From positions 1,061,856-1,125,855 of the forward strand of contig ML133365.1 of assembly GCA_003864495.1 (NCBI GenBank): a DNA stretch of 64,000 bases, read 5' to 3'. This document shows positions 48,396-59,685 of this stretch, piece after piece. A program made the position numbers and the translations under genes. Within the stretch, counting starts at the first letter, position 1. Each line of letters starts with the position of its first letter. The notes beneath the pieces are model-generated. The model was given only the letters and a program-made list of their open reading frames with translations, made no database searches and was not told where the DNA came from. The stretch is from Nemopilema nomurai. Taxonomy: Eukaryota > Cnidaria > Scyphozoa > Rhizostomeae > Rhizostomatidae.

Positions 48396-49073
48396 GGGGC
48401 CCTTTACATGAGACCTGAAATGAAACTCATGCCAGCACGAGTTTTCATGCAGCCACGAGTTTCATGTTGGGTGCTAGTCTGAGCTACTGTTGTGATTACA
48501 TGGCGTCAACCGAAATGAAACTTGTGCCTGCATCTCATGTCGCTTTTTCATGCCGGCATGAAATTTCATATCGGCACAAAAGTGTCGTGTAAACAGATCA
48601 GTTTTTCATATAGGGGGAATCAGTGATAAAGTGGCCTCTGTTGCACAAATTCCGCACTTGTGTGACCAGGTTTTCTCCATTGCTGTCTTTTTCCTTAAAA
48701 ATCTATTTCTCATGGCTCTGTATCCGCATAGAACACGATTTTTGTCTTCATCAGCAGCTCTTAACTTTTCTTTAATTTCTTGCTGTTGCAAGAATACCTG
48801 TAAAGCTAGAAACATTTGGCTTTGAAGCGCTTTGCAACCAGTTGTAAAAACTAGATTGAGGACCGTGATCAAGAGAAGTTTCCTTGGATCATCTAACGCC
48901 ATTTTAAAATTTACTTTTAAACTTTCCTGCTCTTTTCTGAGAAGCACGAAATCACGTGAATATCATGTGAAAGAATTCGACAGTTTCATATCGGGTTTCA
49001 TGTAATGGCGAGCAAATTTCACCGAATTTTAATTCTGGCATGAGTTCATTTCAAGTCTCATGTAAAGGGCCCC
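48396..49073. mobile_element. 678-bp PIF/Harbinger-type MITE inside the P-element-like gene
   Basis: Terminal inverted repeats of about 40 bp begin GGGGCCCTTTACATGAGAC on the left and, read backwards, GGGGCCCTTTACATGAGAC on the right. They are flanked by the 3-bp direct repeat TAA (48393-48395 and 49074-49076), the target-site type of PIF/Harbinger. Subterminal CACGAGTTTTCATG-like repeats are present. The insert carries a minus-strand open frame (see 48606-48947) but no DDE motifs, so it is non-autonomous. Confidence 0.9.
48606..48947 (-). CDS. Open frame of 113 codons inside the MITE, function unknown
   Basis: Minus-strand frame that starts within the element, with MALDDPRKLLLITVLNLVF, a Gln-rich helical middle and YRAMRNRFLRKKT followed by CGIC. 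No catalytic motif is present. It might be the N-terminal exon of a Harbinger protein retained from the autonomous parent, or non-coding. The stop lies well before the element's left end. Confidence 0.35.
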   Translation of the reverse strand: MLLRKEQESLKVNFKMALDDPRKLLLITVLNLVFTTGCKALQSQMFLALQVFLQQQEIKEKLRAADEDKNRVLCGYRAMRNRFLRKKTAMEKTWSHKCGICATEATLSLIPPI

Positions 49074-49172
49074 TAAGAAACGAAACAAGGCATTACAGTT
49101 ACGAGCAGCCCTTTCAAAAAAAGTGAGGTACCCAAAAGCAAAGAAATTGGACATTAGAGAAACAAATCAATA

Positions 49173-49589
49173 ATCAAAACCAATTTGGAAAAAACAACAA
49201 TTTTAATGTGAGCATAATTTTTGTATCATAATTTTGTTTTAGAGGCCTACAGTGCAATATTTTTGGATGGAGAGTGGCCACTATCTTTTTGATATGTTTC
49301 TTATAGTTACCTTAATTTGCATTGCACTTATTTTTGCAAAATTTCACATTTGCAAGATTAAATTTTGAAACCTGAAACAGGATATAATCAGTCAGAAGTT
49401 TTAAATTGGTGCACCTGTTTGACCCATGATGCAATGACTCTTTGAATGTATCTTAGAGTTCAAGAAAAAAATTAAATTCCATTCTTGTTCAGTTAAGAAA
49501 ATACTTGTTTGGTGGATTCTTACCATATGCTGATTTCTTGGAAACTTTTTAAAAAACTATGACTAACTCACTGTAATCAAAATTTGAAA
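49173..49589. other. No gene seen
   Basis: About 420 bp of AT-rich sequence after the P-element-like gene's stop; possibly its 3' flank and terminal region. No matching inverted end was identified. Confidence 0.45.
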
Positions 49590-50345
49590 AATTTTAGTCT
49601 CTACCATTGTCTTTTTTAGTCTTCAGCTCTGTTAGTATCCCCTTCTGTTTTGAAGATTTATCTGCCGCTCTTCTGTATTTATCAATTTTGTTGTTTGCAT
49701 AGTTGTGACACCGTATCTTTATGTATATCAAAAGCACAGCTTTACATACAAATAATGCATCTTCGAAGCTGCATTGTTGGGGAATCAAATTAAAAATTTC
49801 CTTTCAATTTCACTGTTTTGAAGACAGTCTTGTAAGATGTAAGTAGCATTTATTGTTTTTTCAATTTTCGACACATGTGTTTGAAAAATGTTCTCTGCAA
49901 CAAGTAAAATTGCACAGAATCCACTTTTTGCTTGTGTCAATCCACCTCTGTCAAGGGCACTGATGAGTTTTTCATTTGATTTTTCATTGCCACTTTAAAG
50001 GAATCTATGATAAGTAAATCCTTATGAATTGAGCTCACTTTCTCAGGGGTACTGGTTTTCAAAAGCTTAAAGAATCTCTTTTCTAGCTTGGATAATATTG
50101 TTCCTCCTACATATGCAATTTCATCTTTCTCGTCATCTGAAATTTTGATTTGCGGCACAGATTCTTCATCAAGAGCAATTCCAAGCTTTTTGTGAAGACT
50201 GGTCTATATGTCTATATATCATTAAAAACCATGACTCAAATCCAAGAGGACCTTCAAGACTTGACTGAAGGGATTTAATAAGTTCCCGGTCAGAGCCAAT
50301 ACTATGGAATTCTCTCCACATGGTTTCTCTTGCCACTGCAACACT
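49590..50345 (-). pseudogene. Transposase C-terminal-like fragment (possibly THAP9/P-element type)
   Basis: Minus-strand reading in order: MWREFHSIGSDRELIKS, SLEGPLGFESWF (50320-50230), then after a shift KISDDEKDEIAYVGGTILSK, STPEKVSSIHKDLL and SSVPLTEVD (50158-49937), then RGGLTQAKSGFCAILLVAE further on. The combination of an AYVGG(Y/T)ILSKL-type motif followed by a DRGGLT motif is one I associate with the C-terminal end of P-element/THAP9-like and related transposases. Orientation is opposite to the neighbouring P-element-like gene, so it is a separate insertion. Stops and frameshifts are frequent. Confidence 0.4.
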
Positions 50346-50951
50346 TCCCTAGCCAAAATTTTAAATAGTTTTTTGCAACTTTGGAATAAGGAAGTCGAGG
50401 TTTGGAAGAGATTGCTGAAGGAGGATTTTTATTTTTGGTTCATAGAGGTGATCTAGCATAGGATCTCTCTGCATTATATTTATTGCATCTCTAATAACTC
50501 AACATGCTTGAGTCGATGACCAGGTTATTTTTCTGTTAATTTTTTTTTTCTTTTTTTCATTTTCTTTTTTCCCTTCACCCTTTTTAGTTATTGAACTAAT
50601 ACCTGGGTTGTCACCATCTGGTTGCTTATGTGACTGGATGAAAACAATCTCCCTCTCGTCAAAGTATTGTAATAATACTTCCTAAAATTAAGAGCAACAA
50701 TCACTTGACAAAAGTCTAAAGGATTAGAAATGTCTGAATCCATGGTATAGTGGAGGGGTTATGTAGCATATCTCTGGGCAGCAGTGCAATACTTACAGTT
50801 CAAAGGTAATTGTGGGGTTATGCTTCTTGGATATAAATGCTGCACTAAAATTTGTACAATTAACAAAGCTATCTTTTTATACAACAAAGCTCCTATTATA
50901 TAAAGAGATGTATGAAAAAGCATAAACAACTGCCGATTTCCAAAAGAAAAC
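50346..50951. other. No gene seen
   Basis: About 600 bp with T-rich low-complexity sequence near 50535-50575. The minus-strand frame 50759-50953 has no recognised motif. Confidence 0.45.
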
Positions 50952-51011
50952 AAGGTACAGTAAGTTCTGCGCTAGTGTAGTATCGTACCTCTCCATGATC
51001 CACAGGTCCTA

Positions 51012-51432
51012 CATTGATAAATTATACCCCAACGATAGCATTTGATGTGCCTATTAATGTGAGACCATCGGCAGGTTTATAGGTTAAAGTTTCGAAAAGT
51101 TATAGCAAAATTATGTTTCACTCCTACCATCGATCAAGTGTTGGCCATCACTGTTTACGTGTTAATTTCAAATATTTCAGGAGCTAGAAACAGGCTGTTC
51201 AGCCGTCTGACAACAAAATAACTCTTTTGTAATAAAACTGGTAGCAAAAAAAGATTCGGCCATTTGACTTTTTACTTTTTATGTGATAGAAGTGATGGCC
51301 GACACTTGATCCACGGTACGAGTGAAACATAATTTTGCTATAACTTTTCGAAACTTTAACCTATAAACCTGCCGATGGTATCATATTGATAGGCACATCA
51401 AATGCTATCGTTTGTTGTATAATTTATCAATC
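51012..51432. mobile_element. 421-bp foldback MITE with TA target duplication
   Basis: The left arm (CATTGATAAATTATAC, GATAGCATTTGATGTGCC, AGGTTTATAGGTTAAAG, AGCAAAATTATGTTTCACTC) is mirrored by the right arm ending at 51432, giving arms of about 150 bp with a short centre. TA stands on both sides (51010-51011 and 51433-51434), consistent with Tc1/mariner-type transposition. No coding capacity. Confidence 0.88.
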
Positions 51433-52216
51433 TACAATCCTGGCCAAAAGGTTACTGGACTGGAGAAAAAAACCACTAAGATTGCAATTTTATCCTGAAA
51501 ATGGTATAGAAACCCCCCACCCCTGCAGCAATGTTGGTTTTTTGGAAAATACCAAAGTATCAGTTACCGAAATGAGTAGAAATAAGCATCTCAACATTGC
51601 TTGTGGGGGGTGGGGATTGTATCTTTTAAAAAAGGCAGCAATTTGCCAGCCAGTCCACTATCTTTTGGCCAGGATTGTCCGATTTTGAAGGAAAATGAAA
51701 ATCCATCATAGTGGTTTATTGGGTATCGGAAAGGGCTATTAGGGGTCTAGAAATGGGCGCCCAATCCTAAAAAAACTAGGAAGTCGGTCTTTTAGAGTAA
51801 TATGTGTTAAATATTCATAAAAATTAAAAAATTCAAAATGCTGCACCTAACGTAGTAAATCTGAGGACGCGGCATGTTTGCCTACATTAATAAGATTTAT
51901 AGTTCTCTGCGCGGTGGGTACATAATTATCATGGGAAATATAGATGTTGGGGTCCTGCCTAGTCAATTAGCTATAAATCATTGGTTGGTATGGGATAAAT
52001 AGCGTGCACAACGCGGTTTGCTTCAGACTTTGCTATATGGCACTATGACAAGAGAATACCTCCGACGAGAGAGAGAATGAAATGATGGCTGTAAGGTGGA
52101 AAATATTCGAGTTTACCCATCGGATACCGGCAGATGAACAAAAAAACATTCCGAGTTGTCCTCGCTGCTTTGCAGAACTGATAATGAGCGGTAGCGATGT
52201 GTAATTTCCAAATTGT

Positions 52217-52458
52217 CACGAGTTACCAACGAGTTACCAACGAGTCACCAACGAGTTACCATAAAGGGTTACCATCTCTAATAGTGGCTTTATATGGGAA
52301 AACCACGAGTTACCATGACTTTTTATATAAATATATATATATTCTATTTGATAACGAAAGTGGTAACTCGTTGGTATCTCGTTCACATCCATACTGAGCT
52401 TTGTAAATGTATAATGTAACTCGTTCGGTAACTCGTTGGTAACTCGTGGTAACTCGTA
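52217..52458. repeat. GAGTTACCAAC foldback cluster, copy 1 (within B1)
   Basis: Four or more direct copies of ACGAGTTACCA (about 11-bp period) at the left are mirrored by GGTAACTCGT copies at the right, around an AT-rich centre (TATATAAATATATATAT). It forms a long imperfect palindrome of about 242 bp; it may itself be a small foldback element inserted in B before B was duplicated. Confidence 0.85.
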
Positions 52459-53589
52459 ATCATTTTCCTATTACGGTACAAACGGCTTCTTTTACCAGCA
52501 TTACCAGCATATACATTAGTGCATGCGTATAGTTGGTTTACTGTTAAAATTCCAAATTTTGATTTTATACATAGTTCTAGAAGACACATAAACACATGTA
52601 GTTGTAGTTCCAGTTTATTTATTTATATCACCTATAAACCCAAAAAATCCCGCCCCCCCCCTCGATGTGAAAATCTTTTCAAACCTCAACACTTGCATTC
52701 AAGACCACTCGATATTAACAAATAGAGGTAAAAGCAAACATGCCGACAACATTTCACAGTATCTGAGTGTGTATTGGCCCAAATCTTTGCATGCCCCTTT
52801 TTGCCGCTACATAGGACAATCCTGGCCAAAAGGTTAGTGGACTGGAGAAAAAAACCACTAAGATTGCAATTTTATCCTGAAAATGGTATAGAAACCCCCC
52901 ACCCCTGCAGCAATGTTGGTTTTTTGGAAAATACCAAAGTATCAGTTACCGAAATGAGTAGAAATAAGCATCTCAACATTGCTTGTGGGGGGTGGGGATG
53001 TATCTTTTAAAAAAGGCGGCAATTTGCCAGCCAGTCCACTATCTTTTGGCCAGGATTGTCCGATTTTGAAGGAAAATGAAAATCCATCATAGCGGTTTAT
53101 TGGGTATCGGAAAGGGCTATTAGGGGTCTAGAAATGGGCGCCCAATCCTAAAAAACTAGGAAGTCGGTCTTTTAGAGTAATATGTGTTAAATCTTCATGA
53201 AAATTAAAAATTCAAAATGCTGCACCTACGTAGTAAATCTGAGGACGCGGCATGTTTGCCTACATTAATAAGATTTATAGTTCTCTGCGCGGTGGGTACA
53301 TAATTATCATGGGAAATATAGATGTTGGGGTCCTGCCTAGTCAATTAGCTATAAATCATTGGTTGGTATGGGATAAATAGCGTGCACAACGCGTTTGCTT
53401 CAGACTTTGCTATTTGGCACTATGACAGAGAATACCTCCGACGAGAGAGAGAATGAATGATGGCTGTAAGGTGGAAATATTCGAGTTTACCCATCGATAC
53501 CGGCAGATGAACAAAAAAACATTCCGAGTTGTCCTCGCTGCTTTGCAGAACTGATAATGAGCGGTAGCGATGTGTAATTTCCAAATTGT

Positions 53590-53830
53590 CACGAGTTACC
53601 AACGAGTTACCAACGAGTCACCAACGAGTTACCATAAAGGGTTACCATCTCTAATAGTGGCTTTATATGGGAAAACCACGAGTTACCATGACTTTTTATA
53701 TAAATATATATATATTCTATTTGATAACGAAAGTGGTAACTCGTTGGTATCTCGTTCACATCCATACTGAGCTTTGTAAATGTATAATGTAACTCGTTCG
53801 GTAACTCGTTGGTAACTCGTGGTAACTCGT
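53590..53830. repeat. GAGTTACCAAC foldback cluster, copy 2 (within B2)
   Basis: Same structure and practically the same sequence as 52217-52458, duplicated along with segment B. Confidence 0.85.
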
Positions 53831-55361
53831 AATCATTTTCCTATTACGGTACCATCGGCTTCTTTTACCAGCACTTTTACCAGCATTATACATTAGTGCA
53901 TGCGTATGGTTGGATTTACTGTTCAAAATTCCAAATTTTGATTTTTATACATAGTTCTAGAAGACACATAAACACATGATAGTTGTCGTTCCAGTTTATT
54001 TATTTATATCACCTATAAACCCAAAAAAATCCCGCCCCCCCCCCCCCCTCGATTGTGAAAATCTTTTCAACCTCAACACTTGCATTCAAGACACTCGAAT
54101 ATTAACAAATAGAGGTAAAAGCAAACATGCCGACAACATTTCACAGTATCTGAGTGTGTATTGGCCCAAATCTTTGCATGCCCCTTTTTGCCGCTACATA
54201 GGACAATCCTGGCCAAAAGGTTACTGGACTGGAGAAAAAAACCACTAAGATTGCAATTTTATCCTGAAAATGGTATAGAAACCCCCCACCCCTGCAGCAA
54301 TGTTGGTTTTTTGGAAAATACCAAAGTATCAGTTACCGAAATGAGTAGAAATAAGCATCTCAACATTGCTTGTGGGGGGTGGGGATTGTATCTTTTAAAA
54401 AAGGCAGCAATTTGCCAGCCAGTCCACTATCTTTTGGCCAGGATTGTAGGACCTGTGGATCATGGAGAGGTACGGTACTGCACTAGAGCCGTAAGTCCCA
54501 GCCTAAAGGAAACTCATATTTTCATATCAGGTTGTTTAGTTTCTGTCAGGTTACCCTGGGTACCAGAGCCGCAAAAATTAAAATTAAAAAATAATGAGAG
54601 CTGCGGAGGCGAAGGAGAGAGAAGAGAGAAGAAGAAAGCGGCTCTGCTTCCATCAATTGCAAACCTCCTTCTCGCGTGGAACATGCGGATTCACCGCTGA
54701 TCACAATCGCTAATTGGGTAATCACCCCAATCACAATCTCTAATCGAGTGTCGGTGGGAGCTTGAAAATAGAATGGACTGTAATGGCGGAAAATACTCCG
54801 GTCAAAGTTTACTGCCCATTTACAGCTGAAAATAATACCTCCTCGTGTCTGTTATGTGGATTCAATTTTGCGTTAAGTGGAACGAGACCGGCATATAGGA
54901 TCTTTGGGCAGCTTAAAAGTTCGTCAGAAAGCGATTTCCTTGAAAAAATACGACAGGTCTTGCACGACGATTTCTTTGCGTCGCAATCGGTTCTTCCCTC
55001 TTCTGTATCGTGCAAGAGTTGTCACAGTAAAGTCTACAGATTGGCAAAGAATTTGAAAGAAATAGAGTATTTTAGAGACGCAGTGAAATGTAGGCTGGGT
55101 AACGTCTTCGAAACCATTACAACAGAAAACTCACCACCTGGAAATGTGCGAGTAAAAAGATGTTCGAAGTCACCACACCAAAGTGGCCCTCCTTTGAAAA
55201 TGCTACAAACAATATTGCCGGCTGAAGAAGATGCAAAAGCTACCAAAAGCAAATTCGTAAGAGAACTAATAACTGTTGGTAGCAATAATCTAGAATGTCT
55301 GCCATTCAAAAACGCAGAAATCCCTGATGCAACAAGAGGGCGAAATTTAACGTCTGTTGAT

Positions 55362-56282
55362 GTGAGTAGTACCAAGTTTTTACTGAGAATTTCTTACACT
55401 GGTTTTCTGTTATTGTTTGAACATCAGATGTTTATACTATCAGTTCATCTTTCAAAAAAATGTTTTTTGTTTTCCCCATCCACACAAAATATACAGACAT
55501 TTTTCAAGTCTTAATGTTCTTATAAATGTGTGGTTCTTCTGAGCTCAAAAGTATTCTTAAATTATTATTGAGCAACACAAATTTGGTATTAGTCTAAAGA
55601 TAGAGTTATGCTACTGTGTTTCTTTTCATGAAAACATTTTGAGAAATGAAATATACTAGCACAATACAAACTTGTGGATTGAAGCTGAAACTATTGGTCT
55701 TATTTGCTCAAACTATTCAGATGAATAAAAAGACTAACTGTCATCTAGCTATTGTTTTTTATTAATTCTTAGATTCACAAATTTTACCAGTACTCTTTTA
55801 ATTTTATTCATATAAGATGCAAATTGCTTTTTCAGTACAAATAGATTGAAATGTAAAACAATATCTTTATAGACACAGAAGGAATGTTGTCATGTCACAC
55901 TGTGGTTTTATTCGGGAGGGTTGCTGTCATTTTATAAAGTTCAGTTCCGTTTCATTTTTTAAAATAGACAACATACAATACTCAACATTCAGGTTAAATC
56001 AATACATTAAACACAACAATCAATACAAATAGCAAAATCATAACTAAATCTATATATTTTAGATAAAATACAAACAATAAATCATTCAGTACAAATGAGG
56101 AGTTGTATGAAGGAAATTTATCGAGGAGGAGCTCTCAGTATATCAAGGAGAGGGCACCCCCTGTGATTCTTTTTCACATCATTAGAATTTATAAACTGAT
56201 TGATTGTTTTACAAATGATTTAACTGTTATCATGCAAGTAACTAACAAACAAACATTGACACACAATTTTGTTTTTATAAAG
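55362..56282. other. Intron 1 of the DUF6589-like gene
   Basis: About 920 bp between a GTGAGT donor and an acceptor at ATAAAG before VRINYLSGSK. AT-rich; no inserted gene seen. The open frames running into it from exon 1 and before exon 2 lack motifs. Confidence 0.5.
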
Positions 56283-57295
56283 GTACGTATAAATTACCTG
56301 TCAGGCTCAAAGCAAATGTGTGTTAAGTCAGAGATCATGTCACCTATTATAATTGCACTTGTTACTGGTGATATCAAATTCGTTATAAAGAAGATAGAAA
56401 AACACAAGGATTTGAAACCATTACTTTTTAAATGGGTTGAGGACAAAGTTGTTGATGAGGTTTCAACTGTTGTGGCTGTAAAAAATCCAAGCTTGCTGTC
56501 TAAGACCAATTGTGAAGACCTAGTTAAACTAAAAAATGAAGCAGTCATTGGTGAAATGCAAAAACGAGCCCCTTTGCTGTGTCATGTATTAAAAGCCGCA
56601 GTTACATCAAGGCAGAGAAAAAAGAAAATCAAAGAAGGACAAGAGCACAAAATATGTTTGCATGGTCTTGCAATGGTGTATGCAATTTTAATGAGAATGA
56701 GAAGCCCAACACTAAGTGCTTTGGCATATCGCATATCTATGGTTTTACATCATAGTGGAGCTAAGAAAAGAGTAAGTGTGAATATTACTAAGATTTTAAC
56801 AGGATCTTTTTATGTTCTTTTTATTGTAACAAAGAAATTTAAGTTCACCCTTGTTTTCAAGCCTGCAATATTTTTAAATGTTGATTTAAGAGTAAATGTT
56901 TTTGATAGCAAAAATACTGAATAACATAACAGGGGTGGATTTTAAAGCAAATAGGGAAATCGACACGCCAGTTTCAAAATGATTATTTGAAGAAAAAAAG
57001 GAAAATATTTCTCTTTTGCCTAAATCAGCTGGGGGATGTTTCTAAAAAGTTTCTTAAATTTTATACAATCTGGTTCTAAAGTTTGTTAAAATGATGCGTG
57101 TTTAATAACCTATCCTATTGCACCAAACTATTGCGTTACTTTTTTCATTTTGAACTTGGATACAAATAAGCACAAATAGATTGACAGGATTAAATAATAA
57201 TAACTTATGGATAGCTCTCAGCAGTTGCATACTATTAATTAAATGGGTGAATAATATCTCCAGTATAATTTAGTACTTATTAGATGTATAAAATG

Positions 57296-58645
57296 TTACC
57301 AGTCATCTTCAACATCTAACCCTTCTATACCATCAGACAAATCACTTTTGTCACTTCCAGATGTACTATCTGCATCTGAATTTGGGCAAAAGAGCCACTC
57401 TGGTAAGGACAAACTCTGTACTTCTTCATTCCTGTCTCTAGCAGCATTTTGTGCCTTGCTTACTTCGATATCTGTTATATCACCAAAGATATCATGCACT
57501 ATCAGAACTATTTCTCCAGCATGATGCTCTTTGTAAATGGGAGTGTGGCTAAGAATATAGTCAATGCTTGTTATAAAAGGTAAGTGGCCTTGAAGCTCCT
57601 TGGTGACGCTCTTTGATATGCCAACAAAAAATTGCTTATCAAAAAATGATGTAACATTGGCATACGTTCTATTTTGTTGCGATACATAATCTAAGAATAC
57701 TTCCTTAAAAAGGTGCTTCTCTGGCTTGGATACAGTTCGCACTTCTCCTTGCCTTGAAACTTTTAGCATACCCTCTTCTAAGTTCAAAAAAGGCATTGCA
57801 CACATACCACTACCTTTACAGTCACAGTGTGCATGACACCAGGAACAACAATCATGTTTCACTTCTGGAAGCTTTACATCTTGTGTGACAAAGCTTTTGT
57901 AAAGTGCAACACGAAGACAAGATTCTGTTTCTGTTGCATATGCCTTCATCTCTGCTGTTGCTTTAGCCAACTGTCGTCCTGAATAATATAAAATTGCAGT
58001 AGCTGCTGCTCCATCACGTCCTGCTCTTCCAATCCCCTGAATATAGTCTATGACTTCATATGGAGCTCCATAATGAATTACATATCTCAGGTCACTGATG
58101 TCAACACCCATCACAAGTGAGGTTGTTGCAACAACTACCCTGCATGAACCATCAACATCAGACAATTGTGCAAGCAACATCAGAGTCATTTTGTGGTACA
58201 TGCCAATAAGCATGTTATTTGTGGACTTTTCTCTTGATAAAATGTCAAAAGCTTCTCTACCAAGTTCCTCCTTTAAAAATAAAAAAACTTTAGAAACATT
58301 CTCAATGCTTTGGCAATAGATGATAGTCTTTTCAAAATTCCTTTACTGTTTTCGTAAACCTTCAACTATCCATTCTAGTAAGGATGGGTTGAGTGTGGGG
58401 CATTTTACTTTCATAAGATGAATATTTAGCCTGTTTGGACTGGCTCTTATCATTGTGAAAGATTGCATTGAAAGAGACTTCACTATTTTCTTCTCTAAGT
58501 CTTTATCAGCAGTTGCAGTTAATGCCAACATGTTCACATTTGGAAGCAAGGTTCTCAGCATTCCAAGCTTTGAGTAGGAATCTCGAAAAGCCTTTCTGAC
58601 TACTTTTAGACCTCTCTTTCTGTGATCTGTGGGCAAATCACACCT
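57296..58645 (-). pseudogene. RecQ-like helicase, C-terminal half, inside an intron on the opposite strand
   Basis: After an acceptor (CTTTTCAG) at 58646 a single minus-strand frame runs to 57296 with one stop at 58343-58345. It reads KLGMLRTLLPNVNMLALTAT (motif III region), IYCQSIENVSKVF (motif IV region), GMYHKMT, VVVATTSLVMGVDISDLR (motif V), YIQGIGRAGRDG (motif VI), then a Cys/His cluster HDCCSWCHAHCDCKGSGMC and an acidic C-terminus. These are RecQ-family 3'-5' DNA helicase motifs. The Walker A (GKS/T) and DEAH exons are missing: no minus-strand candidate occurs before the plus-strand exon at 58729. It lies wholly within intron 2 (56771-58728) of the DUF6589-like gene. Confidence 0.82.
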
Positions 58646-59685
58646 GAAAAGACATATTACTTTATCATTTGAAAGTAATAAATACAAGAAATAAATAGCT
58701 CAGTGTGATTTATTGTACTGTTTTACAGGCCTATCGTTGTTTGTCACCATATGGTGTATGCCTAAGCAGACAAAGAGTCATTACAAAGTTGCAAGCTGCT
58801 GGTACAAGTCGTGACGAAGCCATAGTTCAGAGAAAAGAAGCTATCCAGACTCTCTACACCAAGGAAAAAACAATAGATGAAGAGTTACAAATGCAGTTAG
58901 CAAAACTGTCAGGTGTGCCAGACATTGATATTAAGTTCTTTGAAGAATCATCAATTCCACATGTTCATGTTGCATCGGCAAGTAAGCAGCATGCTAGACA
59001 AAAAGCTATCTGCAAGAAGTCAAGTGATGCAGGTTCCATGGCAAACTCTGGTACTGAACATGATAAAGCAGCAATGGCAGCTATTGATGCAGAGTTTAGC
59101 TTATTTCAAAAAATTGAAGCAAATGAGATGTGCAAGCTTGATACTCTAATAGAGCAGAAAATGCACATCCAGAGGTCAATGCAAGAAATGCTTTACCAAG
59201 TTATTGGTGACAATCTTGATTTATACATAAAAGTGAAACACATGACAAGTGAAAATCAAAACAAGTAAATTTCTTTAATTTTTATTCAAAGTTTTTATCT
59301 CAAACTGTAAAAACTCTATTTTCAGACTTAATTTATTTCCATTTTTTCTTGTATTCTTTGTAAAGCTCCTTTTCCCTGAAATAAACATGTTTCTTACGTG
59401 ATTAAATCAGATGTTGACGGTCTGATTAGTTTTAGTTTTTACATGTACCAAACAAACTTAAACTCATGGAAACTACATAAAGAATGTACCTATTTCACGG
59501 CTAGGTTATTTGGAGTATAGAACAGGATGGTTCTAAGTTAATAATCTAATTTTTAGGCTTAGTTGAATTATCAGGCAAGTTTTGATGTTAAAAGTGTTGT
59601 ATCAAAGTTGTTTGAATTATTTTATGCCTGACTGTTTTGTTTATCAAGGCCAATATTTCTTGATCTTGATATTTTTTCTGATTAG

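Larger units (their letters stand above)
45400..49172 (+). pseudogene. THAP9/P-element-like transposase, 5'-truncated and interrupted
   Basis: 45406-45511 after an acceptor (AATCGCGTAG) encodes the second half of a THAP domain (SEWTAKLVHCDKGFK, ICAVHFKKGC); the first THAP exon is missing. 45985-46370 has KNGIPELKENSLP and a helical block. 46697-47146 contains FWKQQIESFRCN, FRWHPMMIRFALHL and SPSAYNALRES, typical of P-element/THAP9 transposases. 47165-48058 follows with INLGDNMDEF, SDKASPNQRF and DAPHLLKTIRNNL, the region of the GTP-binding insertion in P transposase. 48109-48395 has SPLEEHFGRHRALARRSSNP. The last codons lie beyond the MITE, ending at a stop at 49170-49172. Several one-base frameshifts and stops separate the blocks, so it is inactive as read. 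Confidence 0.8.
51435..54446. mobile_element. A-B-A-B-A composite flanked by TA
   Basis: Element A (about 243 bp) occurs at 51435-51677, 52817-53058 and 54204-54446. Its own inverted ends read CAATCCTGGCCAAAAG, a Tc1-like start, with TGGACTGG inside. Segment B (about 1.14 kb) fills 51678-52816 and 53059-54203. The whole series starts after TA (51433-51434) and ends before TA (54447-54448), while internal junctions read GTCC/GGAC instead. The two B copies differ by small indels, so the duplication is fairly recent. Confidence 0.88.
50952..54505. mobile_element. Large palindromic MITE nest
   Basis: The outer arms at about 50965-51009 (CGTACCTCTCCATGATCCAC then AGGTCC) and 54449-54495 are inverted copies with few mismatches. 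Everything between is younger insertion sequence: a 421-bp foldback MITE (51012-51432) and an A-B-A-B-A composite (51435-54446). Outer-arm similarity fades beyond CTAGTG. No protein motif was found anywhere in the nest; open frames inside (e.g. 54161-54700) run through repeats and are not supported. Confidence 0.75.
54783..59264 (+). pseudogene. DUF6589-like transposon gene, front half (three exons)
   Basis: Exon 1 runs from ATG at 54783 (MAENTPVKVYCPF, CLLCGFNF, later SCKSCHSKVYRL: two Cys pairs suggesting a zinc-binding N-terminus) to a donor GTGAGT at 55361. Exon 2, about 56283-56770, carries KPLLFKWVEDKVVDEVSTV, KRAPLLCHVLKAAV and LSALAYRISMVLHHSGAKKR, ending at GTAAGT. Exon 3, 58729-59264, starts AYRCLSPYGVCLSRQRV and ends VIGDNLDLYIKVKHMTSEN with donor GTAAAT. 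This order, ending in GDN(L/I)D...R/K..M...Q, is how DUF6589-type proteins of corals and relatives begin, as I remember them. The rest of that domain is not found downstream; a different transposon gene follows. Exons have no internal stops. Confidence 0.5.

Noticed and set aside
54161..54700. 179-codon plus-strand open frame
   Set aside because: It runs through element A of the MITE composite and out into flanking DNA; parts of it recur as shorter frames in the other A copies, and no domain is visible.
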